The notes: generated by a model not told the origin, from the letters alone. Positions 21,025 to 30,217 are shown, numbered from the stretch's first letter. The stretch is 64,000 nucleotides of DNA from Avibacterium sp. 21-586 (GCF_026226775.1 NZ_JAKKOD010000001.1:744001-808000); one strand, 5' to 3'. Translations and numbers: made by a program.

Positions 21025-21588
21025 ATGAATAAAACGCAACTCATTCAAGCATTACGCCAAAAAATTACGCAATGTTATCAGCAATATCCCATGTCTGATA
21101 CCGAAAAAATCTATGCAAAATTTGACCGCTCTTTATTTAGTGAAGATTTTCAGCTATTCAAATTTTATCGTGCCGAATTAGACAACACCATTGCTCAAAT
21201 AGCACGTTTACAAGAAAATGAACAAGCTCAATGCCAATTTTACAGTGAAAAATTACTGGCACAGCTACAAGCTTTATTGGATGCGATTAAACAAAATAAA
21301 TCAACTCCAAAACTGGGGACTGAACCCAATTATTTCGCGCCCACAAAAGACAAAATGAAACATGCTATTCACAGTCTTCCGCCCAGAGAACGTTTAGTAA
21401 AATACTATGAGGCCTTACAAGCATTGAATCAAAAAATTAAATATCAGGAAGATCAATATATTCAATCAACAGATTTATTAAAGAAACACCACTATAGACA
21501 ACAGATCAGCCATACCAAACAGCGACGAGATCGTTGTTTGCAAGCCATTGAAAATTTAGAGGAGTATTTATACTTATCAGAAAAATAA
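21025..21588 (+). CDS. priC: Primosomal replication protein N'' (PriC)
   Basis: Helps reload DnaB helicase at stalled forks. It has 187 residues from the ATG at 21025; an upstream TTG at 21013 would add four residues, and neither has a strong ribosome site. The C-terminal half carries the PriC signature LPPRERLVKYYEALQALN (near residue 120) and RDRCLQAIENLEEYL. The protein is mostly helical. It follows the antiporter terminator, so it has its own promoter. Confidence 0.88.
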   Translation: MNKTQLIQALRQKITQCYQQYPMSDTEKIYAKFDRSLFSEDFQLFKFYRAELDNTIAQIARLQENEQAQCQFYSEKLLAQLQALLDAIKQNKSTPKLGTEPNYFAPTKDKMKHAIHSLPPRERLVKYYEALQALNQKIKYQEDQYIQSTDLLKKHHYRQQISHTKQRRDRCLQAIENLEEYLYLSEK

Positions 21589-21589
21589 A

Positions 21590-21609
21590 AGGCTGATTGT
21601 GCTCAGCCT
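21590..21609 (+). terminator. Hairpin after priC
   Basis: aggctga / tcagcct form a 7-bp stem immediately after the priC stop codon; the T tract (tctctt) is weak. Confidence 0.6.
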
Positions 21610-21647
21610 CTCTTAGAAAAACAATGGTAAAATAAATTTAAATCACA

Positions 21648-22082
21648 TTATTTCACTTGGATTGTTAAATCATAATCAGCCGTTTTCCCCTTTCTTGCGG
21701 AGTTACGTGGCTGAACAATGCGTACTTCGTATTCTTTGGTTTCGGGTAAGGTATATGACTGACCATACACATAATCATCATAACCAAATAAAAATGCTTC
21801 TGCATCGCCATTAGTATTTAACGTTAAAGTCAATAGCTGTCCCTTTTTACCTGCAACTTTATAAGAATCAAAATCATAACCACTAATTTTACCTTTTACT
21901 TGGTGAGTAAACTCCTCTGATTGTATTGATTTTTCTACTTTTGGTGCTACTTGCGGTATGTTTTTTTCAACAGCTGGTGTCTCCGTCTTAACCGGCGTTA
22001 TTTGTTTAGGATCTGAACAGCCTGCTAAAACTACTGTCGCAGTTACAAATAAAGTGGTTAAAGACAAGTTTATTTTTTTCAT
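21648..22082 (-). CDS. Lipoprotein with PliG-like (g-type lysozyme inhibitor) domain
   Basis: A predicted lipoprotein of 144 residues. I start at the ATG 22080-22082, which has GGAG seven bases ahead and gives a clean signal peptide MKKINLSLTTLFVTATVVLAGC with the lipobox Cys near residue 22. A Lys/Pro/Val-rich linker (residues about 25-60) leads to a domain with KISGYDFDSYKVAGKKGQ, YTLPETKEYEVRIVQPRN and ARKGKTADYDLTIQVK. From memory, E. coli PliG (YcgK) has the same pattern: IKGYDYDTY, GKYELRVLQTRN, ARKNKTKKYNVDIQIK. PliG inhibits g-type animal lysozyme in the periplasm. Here it would be membrane-anchored. The family assignment is by eye. Confidence 0.75.
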   Translation of the reverse strand: MKKINLSLTTLFVTATVVLAGCSDPKQITPVKTETPAVEKNIPQVAPKVEKSIQSEEFTHQVKGKISGYDFDSYKVAGKKGQLLTLTLNTNGDAEAFLFGYDDYVYGQSYTLPETKEYEVRIVQPRNSARKGKTADYDLTIQVK

Positions 22083-22167
22083 AATGTTCTCCAGTCTAGA
22101 GTTTTTAAGCATTTATTGATCAATAAGTCTCAAATTAAGACAACGATAAAAATAAAAAATTCAATTT

Positions 22168-22500
22168 CTAATGGGTAAAAATTACTTGAACCAAAAACAT
22201 ATATAATCCTGTACCTGCACTCATTGATAAAAACATATTCTTTTTCCAAAAATGTAAGCCCAACACAACGGCACCAGCAATAAAATCAGGTGCGCCAAGA
22301 TAAGATGTGGACAAATCAATATTTTTGTAGCAATAGACTACCAACATACCAAACATCGCTGCTGGTAATACTTTACCTAAATAACGAATATAAGGTGGAA
22401 TAGGCCGATCTGCAGGAAAAAGAAGGAACGGTAAAATACGAGAAATCTGCACAGCTAAGATCGCTACGCCAATAGTGATAATCTGCTCATTTAATGTCAT
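22168..22500 (-). CDS. azlD: AzlD family branched-chain amino acid exporter small subunit
   Basis: A 110-residue membrane protein with four hydrophobic segments and the AzlD pattern ISRILPFLLFPADRPIPPYIRYLGKVLPAAMFGMLVVY. It works with AzlC as a two-part amino acid exporter (YgaZH in E. coli exports valine; BrnFE in Corynebacterium exports isoleucine and methionine). Its ATG directly abuts the azlC stop codon, so translation is coupled. Confidence 0.9.
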   Translation of the reverse strand: MTLNEQIITIGVAILAVQISRILPFLLFPADRPIPPYIRYLGKVLPAAMFGMLVVYCYKNIDLSTSYLGAPDFIAGAVVLGLHFWKKNMFLSMSAGTGLYMFLVQVIFTH

Positions 22501-23232
22501 TTAGTCCACCTCTTCCAATTTACTCGCAAGCTTTGGTCGCCATATAGTAAGTACAATTAATATCCCAACAAGTGTTGGTATTAAAAAATGTTCCTTCCCG
22601 ACTAAAACTAAACAAACGAAAGCAACGATTAAACCTAACAATGAGCTTTTATGAGATTTTTCTTTTCGCCAATTTTCAGCAAAGATGACTAAAAAAAGCG
22701 CGGTCATCGCAAATTCAATACCTTTTAAATTAAAAGGTATTACGTCGCCAAATAGATTGCCTATTACAGCTCCACTTACCCAATAACAATGTAAATACAA
22801 GCTGACGAAAAACATATACCACCCTTTATCCAATAAAGGTGAAATTTTTGCCATATAATTGAGTGAAAAACTTTCATCAACAAGAGTGGAAATAAGATAC
22901 CAACGCTTTTTTCCTAATTTAGGGTGATATTTATCTAGCATTGAAACGCTATAGAATAGCTGACGTAAACTGACAATCAAAGTCAGCAAAAAAGTGTGTA
23001 GTGGAGAAAATGTCATCAATAATGCACCTGCCACAATAAACTCAACAGATCCTGCATAAATGAATGCCGCCATAAACAAAGGATAAAGCACGCCAAAGCC
23101 TAACGCTTTCATATATAGACCATAAGCAAATCCAAGAAAAAGAAAACCAATCATCATTGGAAAAGAATAAGGAAATGCGGCTTTCGCTGCTGTCCAAATA
23201 GGACGGTGCGGTATAGGCTGATAGCTACTCAT
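22501..23232 (-). CDS. azlC: AzlC family amino acid exporter large subunit
   Basis: A 243-residue inner-membrane protein with the AzlC opening AAFPYSFPMMIGFLFLGFAYG and the central LIVSLRQLFYSVSML and TLVDESFSL motifs. It pairs with AzlD downstream. Its start codon lies inside the last 8 bases of metR, so the order metR-azlC-azlD is one coupled operon. That link suggests export of methionine or branched-chain amino acids under MetR; this is inference. Confidence 0.92.
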   Translation of the reverse strand: MSSYQPIPHRPIWTAAKAAFPYSFPMMIGFLFLGFAYGLYMKALGFGVLYPLFMAAFIYAGSVEFIVAGALLMTFSPLHTFLLTLIVSLRQLFYSVSMLDKYHPKLGKKRWYLISTLVDESFSLNYMAKISPLLDKGWYMFFVSLYLHCYWVSGAVIGNLFGDVIPFNLKGIEFAMTALFLVIFAENWRKEKSHKSSLLGLIVAFVCLVLVGKEHFLIPTLVGILIVLTIWRPKLASKLEEVD

Positions 23233-24154
23233 CTAAAACAGATAATCCTGGTAAGGTTGAAAAACTTTGTGCTTTTACAGTTTGATAAAAATCGTCAATA
23301 AATGCAATTTCCGCATCAATTTCTCTAAATGCTGCATACAAATTACTATACAACCCATTATGAGTAATTTTTTTCGCGACAATATAGCCACGATCCAGAT
23401 ACGGTTTTGCAGCCCAAAATGGTAACGCTGCAATTCCTCGTTTGCTAGCAACTAACTGAATAATCGCAATGGTTAATTCACTGGTGCGACGTGTCGGATT
23501 AATGCCTTGTGGGTGTAGTACTTTTTTTAGCAAATCTAGCATATCGTCAGGCACTGGATAAGTAATTAAAGTTTGATCGATAAAATCTTCCGCTTGCCAA
23601 ATATCTTTACTAGCTAACAGGTGATCTTTGGCACACAAGCCCACCATTTCATAAGAAAACAATGGCTTATGCACAATGCCTGCTGTATCCTCAATTTCCG
23701 ATACCACCGCCCAATCCGCTCGATGACTAAGCAACAACCCCACCGTATCAGTATGAAAGCCAGATACAATATCTAGTTCAACTAATGGCCAATTTTTACG
23801 AAAACTATCCATTGCTGGCATTAACCAATCAAAACAAGTATGGCATTCCACCGCAATGCGTAACTCTCCAGCCTCACCTTGCTTAACTCGCGCAAGATCT
23901 CGCTCAGCTTCAATAACCTTAGGCAAAATGTCATTGGCTAATTTAATTAAGCGTTCTCCAGCTGCCGTAAAATGTAAAGGCTGGCTTTTACGCTCAAATA
24001 AAGGCAAGCCGTACTGTTCTTCTAGCAACTTAATTTGATGAGACAGTGCAGACTGGGTTAAATATACCCGCTTAGCCGCTAAAGAAACGCTCCCTGTTTC
24101 TTTCAATGCTAAAAGCGTTTTCAAATGGCGAAGTTCAAGAAATATCGGTTTCAT
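23225..24154 (-). CDS. metR: LysR-family transcriptional regulator MetR
   Basis: The homocysteine-responsive activator of methionine genes, including metE. It has 309 residues from ATG 24152-24154; longer upstream starts lack support. The LysR helix-turn-helix is in LRHLKTLLALKETGSVSLAAKRVYLTQSALSHQIKLLE (residues about 8-45). The effector domain has LRIAVECHTCFDWLMPAMDSF, close to E. coli MetR IAIECHSCIQWLTPAL. It is divergent from metE, as in E. coli, and overlaps azlC downstream. Confidence 0.93.
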   Translation of the reverse strand: MKPIFLELRHLKTLLALKETGSVSLAAKRVYLTQSALSHQIKLLEEQYGLPLFERKSQPLHFTAAGERLIKLANDILPKVIEAERDLARVKQGEAGELRIAVECHTCFDWLMPAMDSFRKNWPLVELDIVSGFHTDTVGLLLSHRADWAVVSEIEDTAGIVHKPLFSYEMVGLCAKDHLLASKDIWQAEDFIDQTLITYPVPDDMLDLLKKVLHPQGINPTRRTSELTIAIIQLVASKRGIAALPFWAAKPYLDRGYIVAKKITHNGLYSNLYAAFREIDAEIAFIDDFYQTVKAQSFSTLPGLSVLDE

Positions 24155-24194
24155 CACAACATTAAGATAAAAAATAAGGTATAAAATTATACAC

Positions 24195-24244
24195 AAAATC
24201 CACCGCACTTTGTGCGATAAACGTTAAAGTGCGGTGGATTTTTC
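24195..24244. promoter_or_regulatory. Long uptake-signal hairpin in the metR-metE divergent spacer
   Basis: Arms of 17 bases (24195-24211 and 24226-24242), each holding one uptake-signal core, surround a 14-base loop and are followed by T. The pair lies 41 bases upstream of the metR start, in a divergent spacer where a terminator is not expected. The remaining spacer (24245-24504) has tgaataaattttc at 24351, a weak match to the MetR site TGAA-N5-TTCA, and the MetJ boxes listed separately. Confidence 0.6.
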
Positions 24245-24456
24245 CTCAATTTTTTAATGATGTTTGCTTAAACGATTAAAATGGGCGAAATTGTAGCACT
24301 GCACAATGATTTATATAAACAAAGTAAGCGAACTAAAGTGGGGTGCTTTTTGAATAAATTTTCCGCCATTATATGTACATTAATTTAATTCATACAAAAC
24401 GTGAAAATTATGACGTTGCATAATACTGAGCCTTTCGGCATTATTAGACGCAAGAA

Positions 24457-24472
24457 AGACGTTTAGACGTCT
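24457..24472 (+). promoter_or_regulatory. Tandem MetJ operator of metE
   Basis: Two abutting 8-mers, agacgttt and agacgtct, match the met-box consensus AGACGTCT at 6 and 8 of 8 positions. A further partial match starts at 24446. MetJ binds tandem boxes as cooperative dimers with S-adenosylmethionine. The site is 33 bases before the metE start codon, in the leader or promoter. Confidence 0.87.
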
Positions 24473-24504
24473 ATTTGATTAATAATAAAGACAGGAGTTC
24501 GATT

Positions 24505-26778
24505 ATGACAACATTTCATCTTTTAGGTTTTCCGCGTGTTGGTGCGAAACGTGAGCTTAAATTTGCCCAAGAGCGTTATTGGCGTGGCGAGATTGTAGAG
24601 CAAGATTTATTGGATATTGCCAAAGCTTTGCGTGAAATTAACTGGAAACACCAAGCAGCTGCCAATGCAGATTATGTGGCGGTGGCAGATTTCACGTTTT
24701 ATGATCATATTTTAGATCTGCAAGTAGCAACAGGGGCAATTCCTGCGCGTTTTGGTTTTGATAGCCAGCAATTAACGCTTGATCAATATTTCCAACTGGC
24801 GCGTGGTAACAAAGAACAATTCGCCATTGAGATGACAAAATGGTTTGATACCAACTATCACTATTTAGTGCCAGAATTTCACAAAAACACAGAGTTTAAA
24901 GCTAACCCAGCCCATTATGTACAACAAATTCGTGAAGCAAAAGCCCTTGGTTTAAATGTGAAACCAACCATTGTTGGCCCATTAACGTTCTTACATTTAG
25001 GTAAAGAAAAAGGTGAAGCCTTTGATCGCTTTGAATTATTAAGCAAACTCGTGCCTATTTATGTGGAAATTCTTAATGCGTTAGCCGCAGAAGGCGTGGA
25101 ATGGATCCAAATTGACGAGCCTGCTCTTGCGGTAGATTTACCTGCTGAATGGGTTGCGGCGTATAACGCAGTTTATGCTGAGTTAAGCGAAAAAGTGAAT
25201 GCGAAGTTATTATTGGCAACCTATTTTGGCTCGGTAGCAGAACACGCTAACTTATTGAAATCTTTACCTGTGGACGGCTTGCACATTGATTTAGTGCGAG
25301 CGCCTGAGCAACTGACTGCCTTTGCCGATTATGACAAAGTGCTTTCAGCTGGCGTGATTGATGGACGCAACGTATGGCGTGCGAATCTCAATCAAGTGCT
25401 AGACGTACTTGAGCCGTTAAAAGCGAAATTGGGCGATCGTTTATGGATCGCACCAAGCTGCTCTTTATTGCATAGCCCTTATGATTTATCAGTAGAAGTG
25501 CAATTAAAAGAAAATAAACCTGAGCTTTATAACTGGCTTGCCTTTACTTTACAAAAAGTGCAAGAATTATCGGTAATTAAGACCGCACTTGAGCAAGGTC
25601 GCACCACCGTTCAAGCAGAATTAGCTGCTAGCCAAACTGCTGCAGATGCGCGAGCTAACAGCACTGAAATTCACCGCCCTGAAGTGGCTGAACGTTTAGC
25701 TAATTTGCCAGCAGGGGCCGATCAACGTAAATCGCCATTTGCTGAGCGTATTGCAAAACAAAATGCGTGGCTAAATTTACCGTTATTGCCAACTACCAAT
25801 ATTGGTTCATTCCCACAAACTAGCGAAATTCGTCAAGCGCGTGCGCAATTTAAGAAAGGCACATTAAGCCTTGAAGATTACGAAGCGGCGATGAAAAAAG
25901 AAATTGAATTAGTCGTGCGTGAGCAAGAACGTTTGGATTTAGACGTGTTAGTACACGGCGAAGCAGAACGTAACGATATGGTGGAATATTTCGGTGAATT
26001 ATTAGATGGTTTCGCCTTCACCAAATTCGGTTGGGTACAAAGCTACGGTTCACGTTGCGTTAAGCCACCAATTATTTACGGTGATGTAGTTCGCCCTGTA
26101 CCGATGACGGTTCGTTGGTCACAATATGCACAAAGCCTAACTAACAAAGTAATGAAAGGAATGCTCACCGGCCCGGTTACAATTTTACAATGGTCGTTCG
26201 TGCGAAACGATATTCCACGCGCTACTGTGTGTAAACAAATTGGCGTGGCACTTTCTGACGAAGTGTTAGACTTAGAAAAAGCAGGCATTAAAGTGATCCA
26301 AATTGATGAACCGGCAATCCGCGAAGGCTTACCGCTCAAACGCGCAGACTGGGACGCTTATCTACAATGGGCAGGCGAAGCATTCCGTTTAAGCTCAATG
26401 GGCGTGCAAGATGATACACAAATTCACACTCATATGTGTTATTCCGAGTTTAACGACATTCTGCCAGCTATCGCCGCTCTTGATGCAGACGTGATCACCA
26501 TTGAAACTTCACGTTCAGATATGGAACTGTTAAACGCATTCGCCGATTTCAAATATCCAAATGATATTGGCCCAGGTGTGTACGATATTCACAGCCCACG
26601 CGTACCAAAAGCAGAAGAGATTGAACATCTGCTACGCAAAGCCTTGAAAGTGGTACCAAAAGAGCGTTTATGGGTGAACCCAGACTGTGGCTTAAAAACC
26701 CGTGGCTGGAAAGAAACCTTACAGCAATTAGAAGTGATGGTTGATGTTACGAAGAAATTGCGTGCTGAACTTGCTTAA
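24505..26778 (+). CDS. metE: Cobalamin-independent methionine synthase
   Basis: Transfers a methyl group from 5-methyltetrahydropteroyl-triglutamate to homocysteine, making methionine. It has 757 residues (753 in E. coli). I start at ATG 24505 with an AGGAG site; the upstream TTG is not needed. The N-terminal [16 protein letters not shown] is typical. The zinc site of the C-terminal barrel is visible in HTHMCYSEF (near residue 643) and [14 protein letters not shown] (near residue 730). SFPQTSEIR near residue 442 begins the catalytic half. Control is probably by MetJ (tandem boxes) and MetR (divergent gene). Confidence 0.98.
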   Translation: MTTFHLLGFPRVGAKRELKFAQERYWRGEIVEQDLLDIAKALREINWKHQAAANADYVAVADFTFYDHILDLQVATGAIPARFGFDSQQLTLDQYFQLARGNKEQFAIEMTKWFDTNYHYLVPEFHKNTEFKANPAHYVQQIREAKALGLNVKPTIVGPLTFLHLGKEKGEAFDRFELLSKLVPIYVEILNALAAEGVEWIQIDEPALAVDLPAEWVAAYNAVYAELSEKVNAKLLLATYFGSVAEHANLLKSLPVDGLHIDLVRAPEQLTAFADYDKVLSAGVIDGRNVWRANLNQVLDVLEPLKAKLGDRLWIAPSCSLLHSPYDLSVEVQLKENKPELYNWLAFTLQKVQELSVIKTALEQGRTTVQAELAASQTAADARANSTEIHRPEVAERLANLPAGADQRKSPFAERIAKQNAWLNLPLLPTTNIGSFPQTSEIRQARAQFKKGTLSLEDYEAAMKKEIELVVREQERLDLDVLVHGEAERNDMVEYFGELLDGFAFTKFGWVQSYGSRCVKPPIIYGDVVRPVPMTVRWSQYAQSLTNKVMKGMLTGPVTILQWSFVRNDIPRATVCKQIGVALSDEVLDLEKAGIKVIQIDEPAIREGLPLKRADWDAYLQWAGEAFRLSSMGVQDDTQIHTHMCYSEFNDILPAIAALDADVITIETSRSDMELLNAFADFKYPNDIGPGVYDIHSPRVPKAEEIEHLLRKALKVVPKERLWVNPDCGLKTRGWKETLQQLEVMVDVTKKLRAELA

Positions 26779-26853
26779 TGAAAACTAAAAAGTTGAGAAA
26801 AAATCACCGCACTTAAAGAGTAAAAGATCAGATCAAATCTGACAAATTGCAAT

Positions 26854-26926
26854 AAAAAATGAGCGTTTCCTGTTTAGGATTTGAGTACAACATTCAATCT
26901 AAATCCAAAAGGCAACGCTCATTTTT
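26854..26926. repeat. Long imperfect inverted repeat after metE
   Basis: aaaaatgagcgtt at the left and aacgctcattttt at the right are perfect complements, and pairing continues inward with few mismatches to aggattt / aaatcc, giving arms of about 28 bases around an 18-base loop. The flanks also hold gatcagatc-like motifs. It could be the metE terminator, with T runs on both strands, or a small mobile repeat. The surrounding 26779-27061 spacer has no gene I can support. Confidence 0.65.
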
Positions 26927-27061
26927 AATGAGTTATCAGATCTCATCTGTGCTTCTACATTTATTTACATCATTCCCTTAACGTTAGTAAGATGAGATTG
27001 AACTGAGATATATTTTCTATTAAACTTACTCTATTATTCAGCCAGTTATATCGATGTCTTT

Positions 27062-27931
27062 ATGAAGCCTTTGTTTTCTTTTCCTAATTTCAAAACATTA
27101 CAGCCTTATGATAAACGTTTTTTAAAACGATTACGTTCTAGAATCCGTTACTATTTTTATCGCTTACAATGTTATAAAGAATGTAACCAATTTGTGAATT
27201 TTCTAAATCAAAATCCACAGTGGATTACAATTTTTGATAAAGTACCATATCGCTGTAATACGGTTTTAAGAAAGTATTGTGATAATCGTTTTAGTAAAAG
27301 CACACGTATTGAAGCGATATTGGCTAATTTTGATTTAGCAGAAAAACGCTTAGGACTTTCTACTATTGACACACTAAACAAACAAGAGCGAGTTCTATTA
27401 GCGGAATTACCCGCTGAGTTTAAGCTTTATCTGAATCTTAATAAGATAGATCCTTTTGAAGGTTTTTGGTCAATTAATATCGAAAATCACGAAAAAGAGA
27501 GTGTATATGATGCGTCTTTCAGTTTTTTACTACCAAATCAATTATTAATTGCTTCAATTCAAGGTCCTAACGAATCAAATTCACAGCAGTTAGTAAAATC
27601 AGCCACAAAAAACCTACACGGTATTCGCCCAATGTTTATGCTTGTAAATGTATTTAAGATATTAAGTCAAATTTGGGGTTGTAAATTAATAGCTATCCCT
27701 CATAAAAATCAATCTAAATACCGTTGGAATGATTCCAATCGACTTTTATTTAATTACGATGAATTTTGGCAAGAAAATGACGGAAAATTAAATAAAGAAG
27801 GTTATTGGGAATTACCTATAGAAATTGAGCGTAAGCCCTTAGAAGAAATTCAAAGTAAAAAGCGTTCAATGTACCGTAAACGTTATGAAATGCTTGATAA
27901 ACTCGCGATGGATCTAGTCGCCCTATTTTAA
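27062..27931 (+). CDS. VirK/YbjX (DUF535) family protein
   Basis: A 289-residue cytoplasmic protein without signal peptide or membrane segment. The central LPNQLLIASIQGPN, the HGIRPMFMLVNVFKILSQIWGC segment (near residues 181-202) and NYDEFWQENDGKLNKEGYWELP (near 239-260) fit the DUF535 family. Relatives include Shigella VirK and Salmonella YbjX/SomA, linked to outer-membrane integrity or resistance to host peptides; the biochemical function is unknown. The basic N-terminus (RFLKRLRSRIRYYFYRLQ) may contact membranes or nucleic acid. No good ribosome site precedes the ATG. Confidence 0.85.
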   Translation: MKPLFSFPNFKTLQPYDKRFLKRLRSRIRYYFYRLQCYKECNQFVNFLNQNPQWITIFDKVPYRCNTVLRKYCDNRFSKSTRIEAILANFDLAEKRLGLSTIDTLNKQERVLLAELPAEFKLYLNLNKIDPFEGFWSINIENHEKESVYDASFSFLLPNQLLIASIQGPNESNSQQLVKSATKNLHGIRPMFMLVNVFKILSQIWGCKLIAIPHKNQSKYRWNDSNRLLFNYDEFWQENDGKLNKEGYWELPIEIERKPLEEIQSKKRSMYRKRYEMLDKLAMDLVALF

Positions 27932-28386
27932 GGGGCTATACTAAAAATAACCACAACAGGTTATGTATTTAAAATAAGCTATTCACTCTCAAAAATGGCA
28001 TTTTTAGTTGTACCAAACCCCTCCATTCTGACAGTCTACCATTGAAAAACGCGTGTCTGTCAGATTTATTTGGGTTTAAATTTTTCTGCCTACCTAAATA
28101 TATTTACCGTATACCTATCCTCTGATATCAATATTTTTCTAAAATTGAACCACAAGCAACCATAAAAAATACTGCCCGATTGATTATTCACTATTAATTA
28201 ATTTGATGTTTAAATTGATTGCCAGTTTCGAATATATGGCAATGATAAATTAGACAGGCTAAAAACACATAAGTTATCGCCACACCAAACTAAAATAGGT
28301 GTGGCGAGACACTATTTACGCACAGCTGTTAGCAATCATAGCTGATAAAATATCTGAAATGTATAACGATAGTTTAGAAAGAACCA
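27932..28386. other. 455-base spacer without a recognisable gene
   Basis: I find no coding frame that can be supported. It holds an 8-base inverted repeat tctgacag / ctgtcaga at 28027-28064 with a 22-base loop, and a perfect 9-bp hairpin cgccacacc / ggtgtggcg at 28278-28306. The second may end transcription of the gene at 28387-29145 (minus strand), though it lacks a T tract. The spacer is very AT-rich. Confidence 0.6.
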
Positions 28387-29145
28387 TTATTTAGACGGTT
28401 TGCTACGCACCACATTCAAGCCTGAAAAACTTTGTGCTACCGGCATAATTTCAATGCGGTTGATATTAACGTGGGCGGGTTGTTGGTAGATCCATAACAC
28501 GGTGTTGGCGATGTCTATTGGCTCAATGGGTTGTACGTTGGCATATACGCTGGCGGCTTTGCTGTCGTCGCCTTTGAAACGTACATTAGAAAACTCAGTG
28601 CCGCCACATAATCCCGGTTCTACATTGGTTACACGCACCTTGGTGCCAGCTAAATCAGCACGCAAGTTCAAGCTAAATTGTTCTACAAACGCCTTGGTTG
28701 CACCGTAAACATTACCACCTGGGTAAGGATATGTGCCTGCGATTGAGCCTAAATTGATGATATGCCCCTGTTGGCGTTCTACCATTTGCGGCAGCACTTT
28801 ACGGGTGAGATAGGTTAAACCCACAATATTGGTGTTGATCATTGTTAACCAATCGTCAAAATTGGCTTGATGTGCTGGCTCTAAACCTAGCGCTAAACCA
28901 GCGTTATTCACGAGCAAATCAATTTGTTGGAATGCTTCAGGAAGCGTTGAAAGTGCGCTATCAATTTCACTTAAATTATTCATATCCATTTGTAATGGAA
29001 AGAAATTTTCGCCTAATTCTGCTTGTAACTTTTCCAGTTTTTCTAAACGGCGAGCCGCGCCAATCACATTATATCCTGCTTTAATAAACACTTCGCACAT
29101 TGCTTTACCAAAGCCTGCAGATGCGCCTGTAATTAAAATTGCCAT
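28387..29145 (-). CDS. SDR family NADP-dependent oxidoreductase (YdfG-like)
   Basis: A short-chain dehydrogenase of 252 residues. The cofactor loop TGASAGFGKAM is near residue 6, NNAG near residue 83, and the catalytic Ser and YxxxK motif lie in LGSIAGTYPYPGGNVYGATKAFVEQF (Tyr near residue 149). E. coli YdfG, the closest well-known relative, oxidises L-allo-threonine and reduces malonic semialdehyde; substrate specificity here is inferred only. It is followed by mtgA upstream on the same strand with a 12-base gap. Confidence 0.9.
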   Translation of the reverse strand: MAILITGASAGFGKAMCEVFIKAGYNVIGAARRLEKLEKLQAELGENFFPLQMDMNNLSEIDSALSTLPEAFQQIDLLVNNAGLALGLEPAHQANFDDWLTMINTNIVGLTYLTRKVLPQMVERQQGHIINLGSIAGTYPYPGGNVYGATKAFVEQFSLNLRADLAGTKVRVTNVEPGLCGGTEFSNVRFKGDDSKAASVYANVQPIEPIDIANTVLWIYQQPAHVNINRIEIMPVAQSFSGLNVVRSKPSK

Positions 29146-29157
29146 AATTCCCCCTAT

Positions 29158-29877
29158 TTAGTTTAGTTGAGTTAAATATCCCTTACCTAAGGCATTCATT
29201 TGTCGCATAATCCAACGTTGTTTTTTCTGCACAAACGCACTCGGTTTATTGGCTTTAAATATGATTGGATTAGGCAACACCGCTGCCAATAACGCCGCTT
29301 CTTGCTGATTAAGTTGTTTCGCTGATTTTTTAAAATAGGCTTGACTGGCAGCTTCTACCCCAAAAATGCCATTACCAAATTCAGCAATGTTTAAATAGAC
29401 TTCTAAAATCCGTTTTTTTGACCAAAGCAGTTCTACCATTAAGGTGGTCGGCAATTCAATGCCTTTGCGTAGCCAACTTTGTCCGTGCCATAGGTATAAA
29501 TTTTTTACGGTTTGCTGTGAGATAGTCGATCCACCCCGCACCTTCTTTGATTTTTTATTGTATTTCAATGCCTTATTGATGGCGTCCCAATCAATTCCGT
29601 GATGCTGAGCAAATTTCTGATCTTCGGCGGCGATAACGGCTAATTGCATTTGCCACGAAATCTTATCTAAGCTCACCCATTGATATTTAATGGGATAATT
29701 TTCACCATTAAAAAAATGACTCACTTTCTGCTGTGCCATATAGGAAGAAAATGGCACAGGCACAAGGCGAAATAGCAAAGTTATGCCTAAAAAAGCCACG
29801 AACGCATAAAAAGAATAACGCAAGATCCGTTGTTTAATGCGCTGCAACCATTTTGGCTTCTTATTCTTTCTGCCCAT
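29158..29877 (-). CDS. mtgA: Monofunctional peptidoglycan glycosyltransferase
   Basis: Polymerises lipid II into glycan strands at the inner membrane. It has 239 residues from ATG 29875-29877; an adjacent upstream TTG is less likely. One membrane anchor spans residues about 17-40 ([18 protein letters not shown]). GT51 motifs are present: [18 protein letters not shown] near residue 82 with the catalytic Glu, and [17 protein letters not shown] near residue 113. It overlaps the end of trpR by 17 bases, so trpR and mtgA are translationally coupled. Confidence 0.95.
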   Translation of the reverse strand: MGRKNKKPKWLQRIKQRILRYSFYAFVAFLGITLLFRLVPVPFSSYMAQQKVSHFFNGENYPIKYQWVSLDKISWQMQLAVIAAEDQKFAQHHGIDWDAINKALKYNKKSKKVRGGSTISQQTVKNLYLWHGQSWLRKGIELPTTLMVELLWSKKRILEVYLNIAEFGNGIFGVEAASQAYFKKSAKQLNQQEAALLAAVLPNPIIFKANKPSAFVQKKQRWIMRQMNALGKGYLTQLN

Positions 29878-30163
29878 CAAGTTGTTCTTTTACCCATTGC
29901 ATAAACTCAGGTGGCATTGTTTTGATCATATTTGATCCCCTTGTAATGGTTGCCGCACTGGTGTTCAAATTTTGTTGAATCTCGCGTTGTGAGTAACGCT
30001 TATCCAATAACTGCGCCACAATTTGTAAACGCAATCCCACCGCATCTCGTTCATCTGCGGTGAGTAGCAGTGTGAGTAATTCTTGTTCTTTATTTTGTGC
30101 AAACGCAGTGCGTAAAATCTCGATAAATGCCTGCCATTGCTCCATATTTTTGCTCACATACAT
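29861..30163 (-). CDS. trpR: Trp operon repressor
   Basis: The tryptophan-binding repressor of trp genes. It has 100 residues (108 in E. coli). The helix-turn-helix lies in [26 protein letters not shown] (residues about 56-81), and [22 protein letters not shown] matches the TrpR core. It lies immediately after slt, as in E. coli. A Trp operator-like site covers its presumed promoter, which suggests autorepression. Confidence 0.96.
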   Translation of the reverse strand: MYVSKNMEQWQAFIEILRTAFAQNKEQELLTLLLTADERDAVGLRLQIVAQLLDKRYSQREIQQNLNTSAATITRGSNMIKTMPPEFMQWVKEQLDGQKE

Positions 30164-30203
30164 AGCTTTCTCCTAGGATTAAAACGTTTCAGTGTGCTAT
30201 TAA

Positions 30204-30217
30204 ACTACTTCACTAGT
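30204..30217 (-). promoter_or_regulatory. Candidate TrpR operator in front of trpR
   Basis: On the minus strand the 14-mer actagtgaagtagt matches the enteric trp operator core actagttaactagt at 12 of 14 positions. It overlaps a -10 like tatact and also the stop codon of slt (30213-30215). TrpR would thus repress its own gene from a site partly inside the slt reading frame. Confidence 0.7.
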
